This document shows positions 9,571 through 18,544 of a DNA stretch of 64,000 nt, piece after piece. A program made the position numbers and the translations under genes. The notes under the pieces were generated by a model. It was not told the DNA's origin, made no database searches, and saw only the letters and a list, made by a program, of their open reading frames with translations. How positions within the stretch are numbered: the first letter of the stretch is position 1; each line of letters opens with the position of its first letter. This DNA is from Microcoleus sp. FACHB-672 (GTDB taxonomy: Bacteria > Cyanobacteriota > Cyanobacteriia > Cyanobacteriales > Oscillatoriaceae). The stretch lies in contig NZ_JACJOU010000013.1 of NCBI RefSeq assembly GCF_014695725.1, positions 186,001-250,000 of the forward strand. The letters are read 5' to 3'.

Positions 9571-9765
9571 TTAATAACTTTCTTCTCCGGGAACTCCATC
9601 CTGATCACCTTGGGATAAAAACTGATTCAGTGATCCATCCCGGATCGCCTGCCATAAACAAAGGAGTTCACTCCCGCTTAGATCGCTAGATTTGTAGCGC
9701 TCAACCGCTTGTTCCAATTCTTGCAGGGTGCTGGGAATGGAAAGAGTATTGGTTAAGTCTGACAT
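9571..9765 (-). CDS. Small acidic protein, 64 residues, function unknown
   Basis: Starts at ATG 9765 (MSDLTNTLSIPSTLQELEQA) behind an AGAGG ribosome-binding site; an upstream in-frame extension to 9795 lacks such a site. The chain is acidic, predicted helical in the middle (ELEQAVERYKSSDLSGSELLCLWQAI), and ends GVPGEESY. No signal peptide or membrane segment. I do not recognise the family. AT-rich sequence directly upstream (9796-9930) would suit a promoter. Confidence 0.6.
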   Translation of the reverse strand: MSDLTNTLSIPSTLQELEQAVERYKSSDLSGSELLCLWQAIRDGSLNQFLSQGDQDGVPGEESY

Positions 9766-10221
9766 AAAGAAGACCTCTAGAGACAGGACTGACACGCAGT
9801 AAAACTTGTTCTACATATATTGTATTCAAATTAAATAATTAACCGTATCAGAATTAACATTTTTTATTGAATATTTAAATTACTGTCTAAATCTGTTAAA
9901 AATTGATGAATTTTTGAAAAATAGCTAAATTTTAAAGAAATAGGCCAGCAGGGAGCCGGCCTATCAATCAAGGAGATTCAGTTGGTAGACGTGGAAACTT
10001 TTTGCAACTCAGGAAGGAATACAGTAATGCCGGCTGCCGAATGACGCTAGCAATGCTATCAGTTACGGCAGAGGCCGTTAACTGTCCTGATTGGGTGTGT
10101 CCCAGCTTGGCAACAATATTGGGCGACTCGGCTCAATAGGCTCCCAGAACTGAGAGCAACCAGGCAAGATGCCGGCACTCAAAACTTACTAAAATGAGAT
10201 CAAAGTAAATCAGCCATTTCT
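9766..10221. other. AT-rich spacer, no gene seen
   Basis: The first 170 bp are strongly AT-rich and probably hold the promoter of the 64-residue gene. A GGCC-rich small hairpin (TAGGCC/GGCCTA, 9941-9963) follows. No coding frame can be supported. Confidence 0.4.
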
Positions 10222-10540
10222 TCATTCCTTCACTGTCTCAAATCCTGCTTTTGGATTATCAAACAGTTTACGGAAACCTTGCTTGACGCCTTGATAATTC
10301 AGTTCAGGACGTTCAAGAAAATTCAATTGATTGCAAGTTTTTGCAAAATTGTCCTATCTTGGACGTGATGAACTTGTTCAATCAAATAATGGCGAGCAGC
10401 GTTTATTTGATCAGCAAATTAGTTGGTTTCTTTTCCGAAGTATCCTGCCATTGCAACAGCCGGGATATTAAACAAGAGATGGTATAACTCTTTGTTTTTT
10501 CGGATTATCCTATATACTTATGCTGCTTGTTTAAAGAAAA
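10222..10540 (-). pseudogene. Decayed gene of unknown family (C-terminal part)
   Basis: On the minus strand the text reads as protein across stops: KNKELYHLLFNIPAVAMAGY, then a stop, then FADQINAARHYLIEQVHHVQ ... ILQKLAI, then a one-base frame change into NFLERPELNYQGVKQGFRKL ... KAGFETVKE and a TGA at 10224-10222. Upstream another stop interrupts the frame near 10530. The amphipathic, protein-like composition on both sides of the lesions argues that it was once coding. I do not recognise the family. Confidence 0.45.
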
Positions 10541-10848
10541 AACTAAATCCGTCTAAGGGCAGAAAGTGGAGCGGGCAAGCGTAAAATTCCCCAGAAAACG
10601 AGATAGGGCCGGCATAAAAAGGGAGCGCACTCTACTATAAAAGTATTCCTAAAGATAAGTTTGTGAATTCATCTCTTGTCCGAGTATTTAGGCTGCGCTG
10701 GCATCAAAACCTTTTTTTAACCACAGATGAGTTCGAGCGTTGGCAATGAGACTTTTGCCCGTGGTTTAAGGGGTGGATGATCAAAGGGGATCTCGGCAGA
10801 GAACCTGAGAACCCCTTTTTAACTTCTTCTCAAACTCAGAAGTTAAGA
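10541..10848. other. Spacer downstream of the SLH gene
   Basis: No gene seen. It contains the 3' region of the SLH-protein transcript and a GGTTCTC/GAACCTGAGAACC-type partial repeat near 10795-10815. No strong terminator hairpin with a T-run was found. Confidence 0.35.
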
Positions 10849-12462
10849 TTACCGGCCTGAGCCGGCTTTGCGACTGTCATAGCCTAAGTCGCTGAGAAGT
10901 TTACCGAGTTGCGCGAAATATTCATCGCGATCGCTGGCGGTGTAAACTTGTTGCAAGACTTGCCAGCCTTCAACATTTTCATTGAGCAAGAATTTATTTG
11001 CCAAGTAAGCGGCTAAAACGCCTTTAACCTCCTGATTTAACGCCTGCCGGTCTTGGTACTCCTGCCACAGCTTTTGGTTGTGTTCAGAGACTAATTGGGG
11101 ATACTCCCGGCTGACATCAACCATCTGCCCTTGCCGGTAATGCCAAATGCGTTTTGGCAAACGAGCATCTGCATCGGGAATGTTGAAGGCATTGATAAAC
11201 TGGCTGTCCAAACTCTCAAATTCTGGAATTCCATCTGCCTCAACATCTTTCACTTCATACCCCACATTTGCCCAAGATTGTTCAATGTGGGCGTAACGTT
11301 TTTGCCCCGGATCGTAGCGATAAATATAGGAATAAGCGCAGCAGTTGTTGCCGCTTTTGGTGGAGAATAAATCGGCGATGATTTCTGGTTCGCGATCACC
11401 GTCAATATCTCGCACCTCTAAACCAAGAAATCGGCCTTCTGATACCCGTTCATCTGAACGTCTTGAGTTTTCTTCGAGTCCCCCCACTGGCAAAAGTATC
11501 GGCTTATCTAGCAGCGTCTGACCGGCACGTGCAATTCTTAATCGCATATTATTGCCGATGCCGGTGCCGGTGGTACCTTGCGGATCATAAGAAAATTCAG
11601 CCCGGACATTGCCAGATTCTACAGATTGGATTTTACCTACCACCCTTGGCGCGGCAGTCACAGCCGGCTGTTGCTGTGGTTGTTGTTGGGGTTGTTGTTG
11701 AGGTTGTTGTGCTTGCTGCGGCTGTTGTTGAGGCTGTTGTTGCGCTTGCTGCGGCTGTTGCTGCGGTGTTAACTGGGCGATATACTGCGCCGGCACCAAA
11801 GCCGTTTGTCCTCCGCTCAACGCTTGACAGACAAACGCTGCCATCTCCGCACGAGTAACTGGCTGATTGGGGTTGAGCTGCCTGACATTGGGATAGTTGA
11901 CAACCAGCCCTCTTTCTGTAGCGGCGGCAATTCCAGTTTTGGCATAGCTGGGAATATCAGCAGCATCCTCAAATGCCATTGTTAACATCTCAGTTGCCCT
12001 TGAACTGGGCGCATACCTCAAACCGCTAGCCATAGAACTCAACGCTTGTGCCCGCTCAATCTTGCGGTTGGGGTTAAAAATTCGCTCAGAATAGCCGGTG
12101 AGAAAGTTGGCTCGATATCCTGATTGAATCGCACTTGCCGCCCAGTAATCAGTGGGAATATCGACAAAAGTAACCGGATCGCGCACCGGCGGTGTATTGG
12201 GGAACGCTTTGCTAATTAAAACGGCAAACTCCACTCGCGAGACGGGTGCGGTGGGGCGAAAGGTGCCATCTGGATAGCCGCTGATAATCTGCCGGTTGGC
12301 CAGTTGTTCAACGCAGGTTTGCGCCCAGTGACCTTGGATGTCGTTAAACCGGCTTTGAGCCTGTGCTGAGGGCGCGATCGCCCAAGGCATGAAGGTGCCA
12401 ATGAGCGTAATTCCTGCTGCCGGTAAGGCCAGTCTAGAGTGCCATTTTTTCGCGTGTATCAT
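10849..12462 (-). CDS. Secreted SLH-domain envelope protein with Q/P-rich linker
   Basis: ATG at 12462 is chosen because an AAAAGG site precedes it and the signal peptide then begins MIHAKKWHSRLALPAAG and ends at SAQAQS; a start at 12492 would add ten residues before the signal. The mature part has three SLH repeats (about 35-220; FNDIQGHWAQ, GYPDGTFRPTAPVSRVEF, FNPNRKIERAQAL, NPNQPVTRAEM). Next comes a Gln/Pro linker of QQPQQ units (about 230-275), then a C-terminal domain of about 250 residues with EVRDIDGDREPEIIADLF, resembling a single FG-GAP-like or Ca-binding unit, and a helical tail. SLH repeats bind cell-wall polymers, so it should sit at the peptidoglycan/outer envelope. It lacks the porin barrel found in other cyanobacterial SLH proteins. 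Confidence 0.85.
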   Translation of the reverse strand: MIHAKKWHSRLALPAAGITLIGTFMPWAIAPSAQAQSRFNDIQGHWAQTCVEQLANRQIISGYPDGTFRPTAPVSRVEFAVLISKAFPNTPPVRDPVTFVDIPTDYWAASAIQSGYRANFLTGYSERIFNPNRKIERAQALSSMASGLRYAPSSRATEMLTMAFEDAADIPSYAKTGIAAATERGLVVNYPNVRQLNPNQPVTRAEMAAFVCQALSGGQTALVPAQYIAQLTPQQQPQQAQQQPQQQPQQAQQPQQQPQQQPQQQPAVTAAPRVVGKIQSVESGNVRAEFSYDPQGTTGTGIGNNMRLRIARAGQTLLDKPILLPVGGLEENSRRSDERVSEGRFLGLEVRDIDGDREPEIIADLFSTKSGNNCCAYSYIYRYDPGQKRYAHIEQSWANVGYEVKDVEADGIPEFESLDSQFINAFNIPDADARLPKRIWHYRQGQMVDVSREYPQLVSEHNQKLWQEYQDRQALNQEVKGVLAAYLANKFLLNENVEGWQVLQQVYTASDRDEYFAQLGKLLSDLGYDSRKAGSGR

Positions 12463-12554
12463 AACCCAGCCTTTTAAAACAAAGTGAGACATCAGAAGTC
12501 ACAAGCGATGATAGGAAGTTGAAGCTTACAAGAGAAAGCAAGAAGAAAAAATCT

Positions 12555-12845
12555 TCACTTCTCTCTTCTTGCTTTCTCCTCCATTTCCGCTTCCCCTTCC
12601 TTATGAGTTGCCAATCCTCCCACAAACGCCCCAACAATCGTTCCCACCCACAAGCCGGTGGTACTGCCTCGCATCGCCGCCTCTGGTGTGACTAAAAGGG
12701 CGCACACGCTTTTGAATCCCTGCGGAAGGGTTTGGCATTGGTTGGTGCGATCCACCACACTGATTTGCCCACCAAGGTAGGCACCAAATAATCCAGACGC
12801 AATCGCAACTAAGCTGCAAATCAAGGTTCGTTTCTTAGCCGTCAT
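12555..12845 (-). CDS. Small membrane protein, 96 residues, coupled to giant kinase
   Basis: Two hydrophobic helices (LICSLVAIASGLFGAYLGG at about 8-26 and TTGLWVGTIVGAFVGGLAT at about 62-80) with glycine-zipper-like GxxxG spacing, two cysteines in the intervening loop (QCQ, SVC), and a highly charged C-terminus (EGEAEMEEKARREK). Its ATG overlaps the stop of the upstream giant kinase gene (TGATG), so translation is coupled. The function is unknown; partnership with the kinase is an inference from the overlap. No known family recognised. Confidence 0.75.
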   Translation of the reverse strand: MTAKKRTLICSLVAIASGLFGAYLGGQISVVDRTNQCQTLPQGFKSVCALLVTPEAAMRGSTTGLWVGTIVGAFVGGLATHKEGEAEMEEKARREK

Positions 12846-15800
12846 CAGTCGGGTTTCAGTCGCGCTGTTTTATGGGGCTTGAGCGGAATCTCAATGATAA
12901 ACTCGGCACCCGCTCCGGGTGCTGAAATACATTTTAATTGTCCGCCGTGTTTTTCTACGACAATCTGGTAGCTGATGGATAACCCTAAGCCGGTGCCGCT
13001 GCCAACGGGTTTGGTTGTGAAGAAGGGATCGAACAGCTTTGAGCGGACTTCTTCTGTCATGCCGGCACCATTATCGGCGATGCGAATTACAGCAGACGAT
13101 CCTTGGGAATTGCCGGCATCTTCACCCCCCAACTCTGTGCGAATCCAAATTTTGCGGGTTGGAGATTGGGCACAACCTTCTCCCCCAGACGCTAGCAGCG
13201 CATCTATGGCATTACTCAAAATGTTCATAAACACCTGATTTAGCAGGCCGGCGCAACACTCGACTAAAGGCAACGTTCCGTATTCTTTGATCACCTGAAT
13301 TTCTGAGGCAAAACCAGCTTTTTGCTCAAAGCTACTCTCTTTCAAGCGATGCTGCAAAATCAGCAGCGTACTGTTAATACCTTCATGAATATCAACTTCC
13401 TTGCTTTCAGATTCATCCAGCCTAGAGAAATTCCGCAAGCTCAGGACAATTTCGCGGATGCGTTCGGCTCCATACTTCATCGACTCCAACATTTTTGGCA
13501 TATCTTCTTTAACAAAGTCGATGTCAATTGTTTCGAGTGCCGCTTCCAGCTCCGGTGTAGGGCGCAGATTATTTCGCTCGTAAATTTCAATCAATCGTAG
13601 CAAATCCCAGGTATATTCATTCGCGTGGATGAGATTTCCATAAACGAAGTTAATTGGATTATTAATTTCATGAGCGATGCCGGCTACCATCTGCCCCAAG
13701 GAAGACATTTTTTCCGTTTGAATCAGTTGCGTTTGGGTTTGCTGTAGCTGTTTGAGCGTTTGATTTAACCGCTCATTTTTGTCTTGTAACTCCAGTGTTC
13801 TATCTGAAACTTTTACTTCTAGCGTCCGGCTATAATCTTCTAGTTTCTCATTAACCCTTTCTAGATTTGCATATAAGCGAGCGTTTTCAATTGAAATCGC
13901 CGCTTGAGATGCCAGAATTTTTAAAACTTCCAATCGTTTAATATTAAAAGCACCTAGGGTTAAATTATTTTCTAAATAAAGTAAGCCGATGCTGCTTCCT
14001 TTATTTAAAATTGGCAGGCAAAGAACAGATTTGCACTTATGTTTAAGAATATAAGGATCGTGACTAAATATTCCTTCATTTTCTGCATCATTTAACACGA
14101 CACTTTTTTGAGTGCGCCCCACATAATTAATCACCGTGACTGGCACAGCCAGAGCAATCTCCGCTGGGGAAGGCTGCATTACCGTCACCTCGTTACCTTC
14201 AACTTCTCCAATCGCTTCAATGATCAGCGAATCTTTTTGATTTAGAATGAGACACCCTTTTTGTGCACCGGCATTCTCAATCGCAATTTTCATTAATTTT
14301 TTTAGCAGTTGACTCAAAACAATTTCGCCTGAAATTGCAAGGGATGCTTTCGTCACTGTGGCAAAATCTAAAAGTTCTGAAGTGCCGCTAGCTGTCGTGG
14401 CGGCTGTATTACTAAGTTCGCTGCCGGCAGTTTTTTGAGTGAGCGTTTTAGCCAACAACGCCGGATATCTTTCTTCTAAATCTTTGACTTTTGCGGTTGC
14501 TCCCCAGTGAATATAGCCATAGTAAGCTTCTGTCAGATAAAACCTTGCCATATTCTCTTGAGCGCGAGCGAGATGAAACTCTCCTGCCAACTCGCAGGCA
14601 AGTGCTTCTTCTTGGATATATCCTTCTTTCCTAGCCGCTGTTATGGCTTGCTCATAATGTAAAATTGCTTGGGCAATATCTCCTAAAACTCGTGCTTTTT
14701 CTGCTTCTACTAGCTCATACTTATGGGCGAAGTTAGACGGCGCGTGAGAGGCCCACTGCTGCATTTTTTCCTGATTAGCGTCAACTTGCTTCAGGTACCG
14801 CCCTTGTTCAACCTTTGAAGCTTTGGGATAAAAAGCGAGGAGAGCTAGGGAATAATAGAAGTTGTGGCCGGCAGACAATACCATTCCCTTGACACAAGCT
14901 AAGTGTTCTGCCGCTAAGCCGGCGCTGGCAACGGCTTTCTCAGGTTCTTTAAACAAATAAAGCAAAATTGTTTTGGCAAAATAAGTAACGAACAGTAGAA
15001 TTCCATTCTTATTTTCAAGAATAATGGGTAAAGTCTTTGCTTCATTAAAGCTTTCACCAATTAACTGAAGTTTATCCTCTGCTAACCCTTGGATATTTAA
15101 AGTCAGTTGTCTTAATAGCCGGTTGAAATCAATAGAGTATTTTTGTTTGAGTTTCACAGCTAAATCTAGATATTGCCCTTGCTCTTTCTCTACAACATCC
15201 AGCCGCTCTCCTACCAAAAACAAGTTAATACAGTAATTATTAATACAATAACCGGCAGATTCTATATCTCCGGTTTCTATACCACTTTGAACTCCCTCCA
15301 AAAACGGTGCCAGAGTTTCTCGGAGATGCTCTTTCCAAGGTTTTATAAAAAGGTTCAGAATATTATAGATTTTTGATTTAACCGAGTTGGCATTAAATTT
15401 ATCTAGCAAACTCAAAGCTAGCTGGCCAGCATGATATCCAGCATCAATATCTCCCATCATCGCACACAGAATCATTCCATAAAGAGCGTAGCCTACGGCG
15501 GATAAAGGAGAATGACCGTGCTTGAGACAGAACTTCACTTGAGTCAAGATAAGCACCGGCAGCATTTCTGGCTTCACAACAGGAACGGGAGTAACTACAG
15601 TGACGAGTAGCCGCAAGACTGCTAGTTGATAAGGCTCGGTCATTTCTGTGATGTTTTCTAAATCTTTCACAGAAGGCAACTCAAGCACAAAACAATCGTC
15701 ACTGCTAGCCGTAGAAAGAGAAACCCCTAGCGTTTCCAGCACTTGCAATCCAGTTTCTAAGGCTTTCAACATCTGGTTTTGAGCCATATAACACTGCATT

Positions 15801-18376
15801 TGCAGCTCGTGCGCTTTCACCTTGTCGAGTAAAGTTGTGGCTTGTTGTAAAATAATCTCAGTCAACTGTTGCGAACGCTCGAAGTAGGTGTTTAAATACT
15901 CGGTTTCTGCGGCTTCTACATACAGGGTCAGTGTCAAATCATAGTCAGTGTGCCAACTGTCTGCCGGCAATAGTGCCAAACCCACATTCACATACTTAAG
16001 AGCGGCTTCATAAGCCATTGCTGCTTTTGCTTTTTGGCCGGCTATCAAATTTAAATGGGCAAGCTCATCTTTTTCTGCATCAGATGTGAGTAAATTGCTT
16101 CCGTAATTGAGCTGATTAACCAAAGCAAAGATATTTTCTTTTCGTTCTTCTAGGTTCGTTTTTTGCAGCAGCAATTGGCCGATTTTTAGGTGAGTCGCTT
16201 GTTTATCAGATTCAGGAATGAGAGAATAAGCCGCTTGCTGGACTCGGTCATGCAAAAACTTATAAGAGATAAGAGCTTGAGGTTTAGAAATGTGGGAAAC
16301 GGAATCTTCGCTCAAAGGTTCCCATTCTCCAACCAAAGGAATTTTATAAGCATTAGATAGTGGCAAAATTAGACCAGCTTGAAGTGCCGGCCACAGATGA
16401 GCTGCCGTAGTTGTCGTTGATTCTTCATTCACAATCGCCAGAACATCTAAGGTAAATCGGTTGCCGATACAAGTCGCCAATTTTAATACTTTCTGCGCTG
16501 CCTCTGGCAATTTGCGAATATTTTTTGCCATTAATTCAACAACAGTATGATCACCAACCCCAATCGTTTGAATTTTTTTTATATCCCAGCGCCAAATGCC
16601 AGAGATTGCATCATAAACCAGCAACTTTTCTAAATACAAAGTTTTGAGCAACTGGGTTAAAAAAAAGGGATTACCCCCAGTTTTGTTGAAAAGTAGTTCA
16701 GACAAAGGCTTTGAAGAATCAGAAGGAGTGAGAGAGTTTGAAGAATCGATCTGAGCTTCTTCTCCTTTTTCACCCAAAGTCTCTACGACTAATTGACTGA
16801 CATTTTTAATATCTAAAGGCCGGAGGACGATATTATTCACAACAGCGCCGGCTTGTTGAATCTTCTCCAGCGTTTGAATTAACGGATGTGTGGGATTAAC
16901 TTCGTTATCTCGATACGCCCCAATCATCAACAGATAGTGGCTGTCCGAGTCAGCACTTAGCAATTGCAGTAATTTCAGCGATGCTGAGTCTGCCCACTGT
17001 AAATCATCTAGAAAGAAAACTAGGGGATGTTCAAATTTGCAAAAGATATGAATGAATTGTTGAAACACCCGATTGAAGCGATTTTGGGATTCAGCAGCAC
17101 CCATTTGCGCTAATTCCGGTTGTTTCCCGACAATCAGCTCAACTTCGGGAATCACTTCAATAATTACATTCCCTTGCTGCCCTAAAGCTTCTAACAGCTT
17201 TTCTTTCCAAATCGCTATTTTTTCTGAGCTTTCTGTTAAGAGTTGGCAGATCAATTCTTGAAAAGCCTGTATCAAAGCTGCATAGGGAATATTTCGTTTA
17301 AACTGGTCAAACTTACCGGCAATAAAATACCCCCGCGCTCCTACAATCGGTTTATGAATTTCATGAACAACCGAAGTTTTACCAATTCCCGAATAACCGG
17401 AAACCAGCATGATCTCAGTTGCCCCTTCGCTAACGCGCTCAAAGGCATTCATGAGTGTGCTTACCTCGCTCTCTCGCCCGTAGAGTTTTTGTGGAATTAA
17501 AAGCTGGCTTCCCCGATCATGTTTACCTAAAGGAAAGCTTTCAATTTTTCCGGAGGCTTGCAATTGAGACAAACATAGTTCTAAATCAAACTTTAAACCC
17601 GCAGCAGTTTGATATCTGTCTTCAGCCGTCTTGGCTAATAACTTCATCACAATATCAGAAACCGCTTGCGGAATCGCCCTCACTTTCCAGGGTGCTACAG
17701 GTTGTTTAGCCAAATGACAGTGAACCAATTCCATCAAATCGGTTGTTGTAAAAGGTAACTCACCTGTTAACAACTCATATAAGGTGACACCCAAAGAATA
17801 AAAGTCTGTACGATAGTCAACCGAGCGGTTCATCCTTCCAGTTTGCTCCGGCGACATATAAGCTAGAGTGCCTTCTAGCAAATTGGAGGAGCCGCTTATC
17901 GTCTTCTGCAAATGCAGGCGAGAAGCACTGCTAAAATCACTCAATTTAACTTCTTTAGTAGCCGAGTTAATAATAATATTGGAAGGTTTAATATCTTTAT
18001 GAATAATATAAAGTTTGTGTAAATAATCTAAAGCGTCTGCCAGAACAATCGCTATTCGTAGCACTTCTATAAGTTGAATTTTTTGATAAATAAGGAATTC
18101 AGCGAGGGATTGTCCGCCAAAGTCTTCTATTATTAAAGCAAAACTGTTGCGGTATTTTTCTAAACTATAAGCCTTGACAATTACTTCACAATCAAAACTT
18201 TTAGTGATCGTATATTCTTGCCTTAATCGGGTAATTTCTTCGACGGTGGGATACTCTGATTTGAGGGTTTTAACAATAACCGGCCTTTGGGTTCGCTCGT
18301 CGCACCCCCGATATATAACGGTTCTGATTCCTGAAACAATTTCTTCTGTAATTTGATAGCCTGACAGTGTGATCAT
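12845..18376 (-). CDS. Giant multidomain signalling protein: Ser/Thr kinase, AAA ATPase, GAF, histidine kinase
   Basis: 1843 residues. Order: Ser/Thr kinase-like domain (about 1-275; VIVKTLK, IIHKDIKPSNIIIN, and a DFS in place of DFG); AAA/STAND-type ATPase (Walker A GYSGIGKTS near 325-333, Walker B FFLDDLQWADS near 453); a long helical TPR-like region (about 700-1300); GAF domain (about 1345-1500); coiled coil; HisKA with phospho-acceptor His in GIAHEINNPINF (about 1566); HATPase with NILSNAIDALL, ADNGAGM and GSGTGLGLS. This is the known cyanobacterial 'multi-sensor signal transduction multi-kinase' type. DFS and HKD leave most catalytic residues in place, but activity should not be assumed. 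It is cytoplasmic, with no membrane segment. ppc lies upstream behind a terminator; the small membrane protein gene overlaps downstream. Confidence 0.92.
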   Translation of the reverse strand: MITLSGYQITEEIVSGIRTVIYRGCDERTQRPVIVKTLKSEYPTVEEITRLRQEYTITKSFDCEVIVKAYSLEKYRNSFALIIEDFGGQSLAEFLIYQKIQLIEVLRIAIVLADALDYLHKLYIIHKDIKPSNIIINSATKEVKLSDFSSASRLHLQKTISGSSNLLEGTLAYMSPEQTGRMNRSVDYRTDFYSLGVTLYELLTGELPFTTTDLMELVHCHLAKQPVAPWKVRAIPQAVSDIVMKLLAKTAEDRYQTAAGLKFDLELCLSQLQASGKIESFPLGKHDRGSQLLIPQKLYGRESEVSTLMNAFERVSEGATEIMLVSGYSGIGKTSVVHEIHKPIVGARGYFIAGKFDQFKRNIPYAALIQAFQELICQLLTESSEKIAIWKEKLLEALGQQGNVIIEVIPEVELIVGKQPELAQMGAAESQNRFNRVFQQFIHIFCKFEHPLVFFLDDLQWADSASLKLLQLLSADSDSHYLLMIGAYRDNEVNPTHPLIQTLEKIQQAGAVVNNIVLRPLDIKNVSQLVVETLGEKGEEAQIDSSNSLTPSDSSKPLSELLFNKTGGNPFFLTQLLKTLYLEKLLVYDAISGIWRWDIKKIQTIGVGDHTVVELMAKNIRKLPEAAQKVLKLATCIGNRFTLDVLAIVNEESTTTTAAHLWPALQAGLILPLSNAYKIPLVGEWEPLSEDSVSHISKPQALISYKFLHDRVQQAAYSLIPESDKQATHLKIGQLLLQKTNLEERKENIFALVNQLNYGSNLLTSDAEKDELAHLNLIAGQKAKAAMAYEAALKYVNVGLALLPADSWHTDYDLTLTLYVEAAETEYLNTYFERSQQLTEIILQQATTLLDKVKAHELQMQCYMAQNQMLKALETGLQVLETLGVSLSTASSDDCFVLELPSVKDLENITEMTEPYQLAVLRLLVTVVTPVPVVKPEMLPVLILTQVKFCLKHGHSPLSAVGYALYGMILCAMMGDIDAGYHAGQLALSLLDKFNANSVKSKIYNILNLFIKPWKEHLRETLAPFLEGVQSGIETGDIESAGYCINNYCINLFLVGERLDVVEKEQGQYLDLAVKLKQKYSIDFNRLLRQLTLNIQGLAEDKLQLIGESFNEAKTLPIILENKNGILLFVTYFAKTILLYLFKEPEKAVASAGLAAEHLACVKGMVLSAGHNFYYSLALLAFYPKASKVEQGRYLKQVDANQEKMQQWASHAPSNFAHKYELVEAEKARVLGDIAQAILHYEQAITAARKEGYIQEEALACELAGEFHLARAQENMARFYLTEAYYGYIHWGATAKVKDLEERYPALLAKTLTQKTAGSELSNTAATTASGTSELLDFATVTKASLAISGEIVLSQLLKKLMKIAIENAGAQKGCLILNQKDSLIIEAIGEVEGNEVTVMQPSPAEIALAVPVTVINYVGRTQKSVVLNDAENEGIFSHDPYILKHKCKSVLCLPILNKGSSIGLLYLENNLTLGAFNIKRLEVLKILASQAAISIENARLYANLERVNEKLEDYSRTLEVKVSDRTLELQDKNERLNQTLKQLQQTQTQLIQTEKMSSLGQMVAGIAHEINNPINFVYGNLIHANEYTWDLLRLIEIYERNNLRPTPELEAALETIDIDFVKEDMPKMLESMKYGAERIREIVLSLRNFSRLDESESKEVDIHEGINSTLLILQHRLKESSFEQKAGFASEIQVIKEYGTLPLVECCAGLLNQVFMNILSNAIDALLASGGEGCAQSPTRKIWIRTELGGEDAGNSQGSSAVIRIADNGAGMTEEVRSKLFDPFFTTKPVGSGTGLGLSISYQIVVEKHGGQLKCISAPGAGAEFIIEIPLKPHKTARLKPD

Positions 18377-18426
18377 GGGGTTAGGAGTTGGGGTAGGAAG
18401 AATAATTTATGTAAAGTTGCAAAAAG

Positions 18427-18504
18427 AGGGGTTCACAAAAAGTTGACTCAACGTTGACGCGCTACTAAAGCGGTTGCTGTCAAAGCAACTTTTCCAGAAC
18501 CCCT
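18427..18504 (-). terminator. Terminator after ppc
   Basis: AGGGGTTC (18427-18434) pairs with GAACCCCT (18497-18504). An inner arm AAAGTTG pairs with CAACTTT, leaving a 4x4 internal loop. On the minus strand the closing arm is followed directly by CTTTTTGC, a T-run. Position and polarity fit intrinsic termination of ppc before the kinase gene. Confidence 0.6.
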
Positions 18505-18544
18505 GTTCCTTCTAGTATCCCCTTTTCCCCTAATTTTTAACAGC

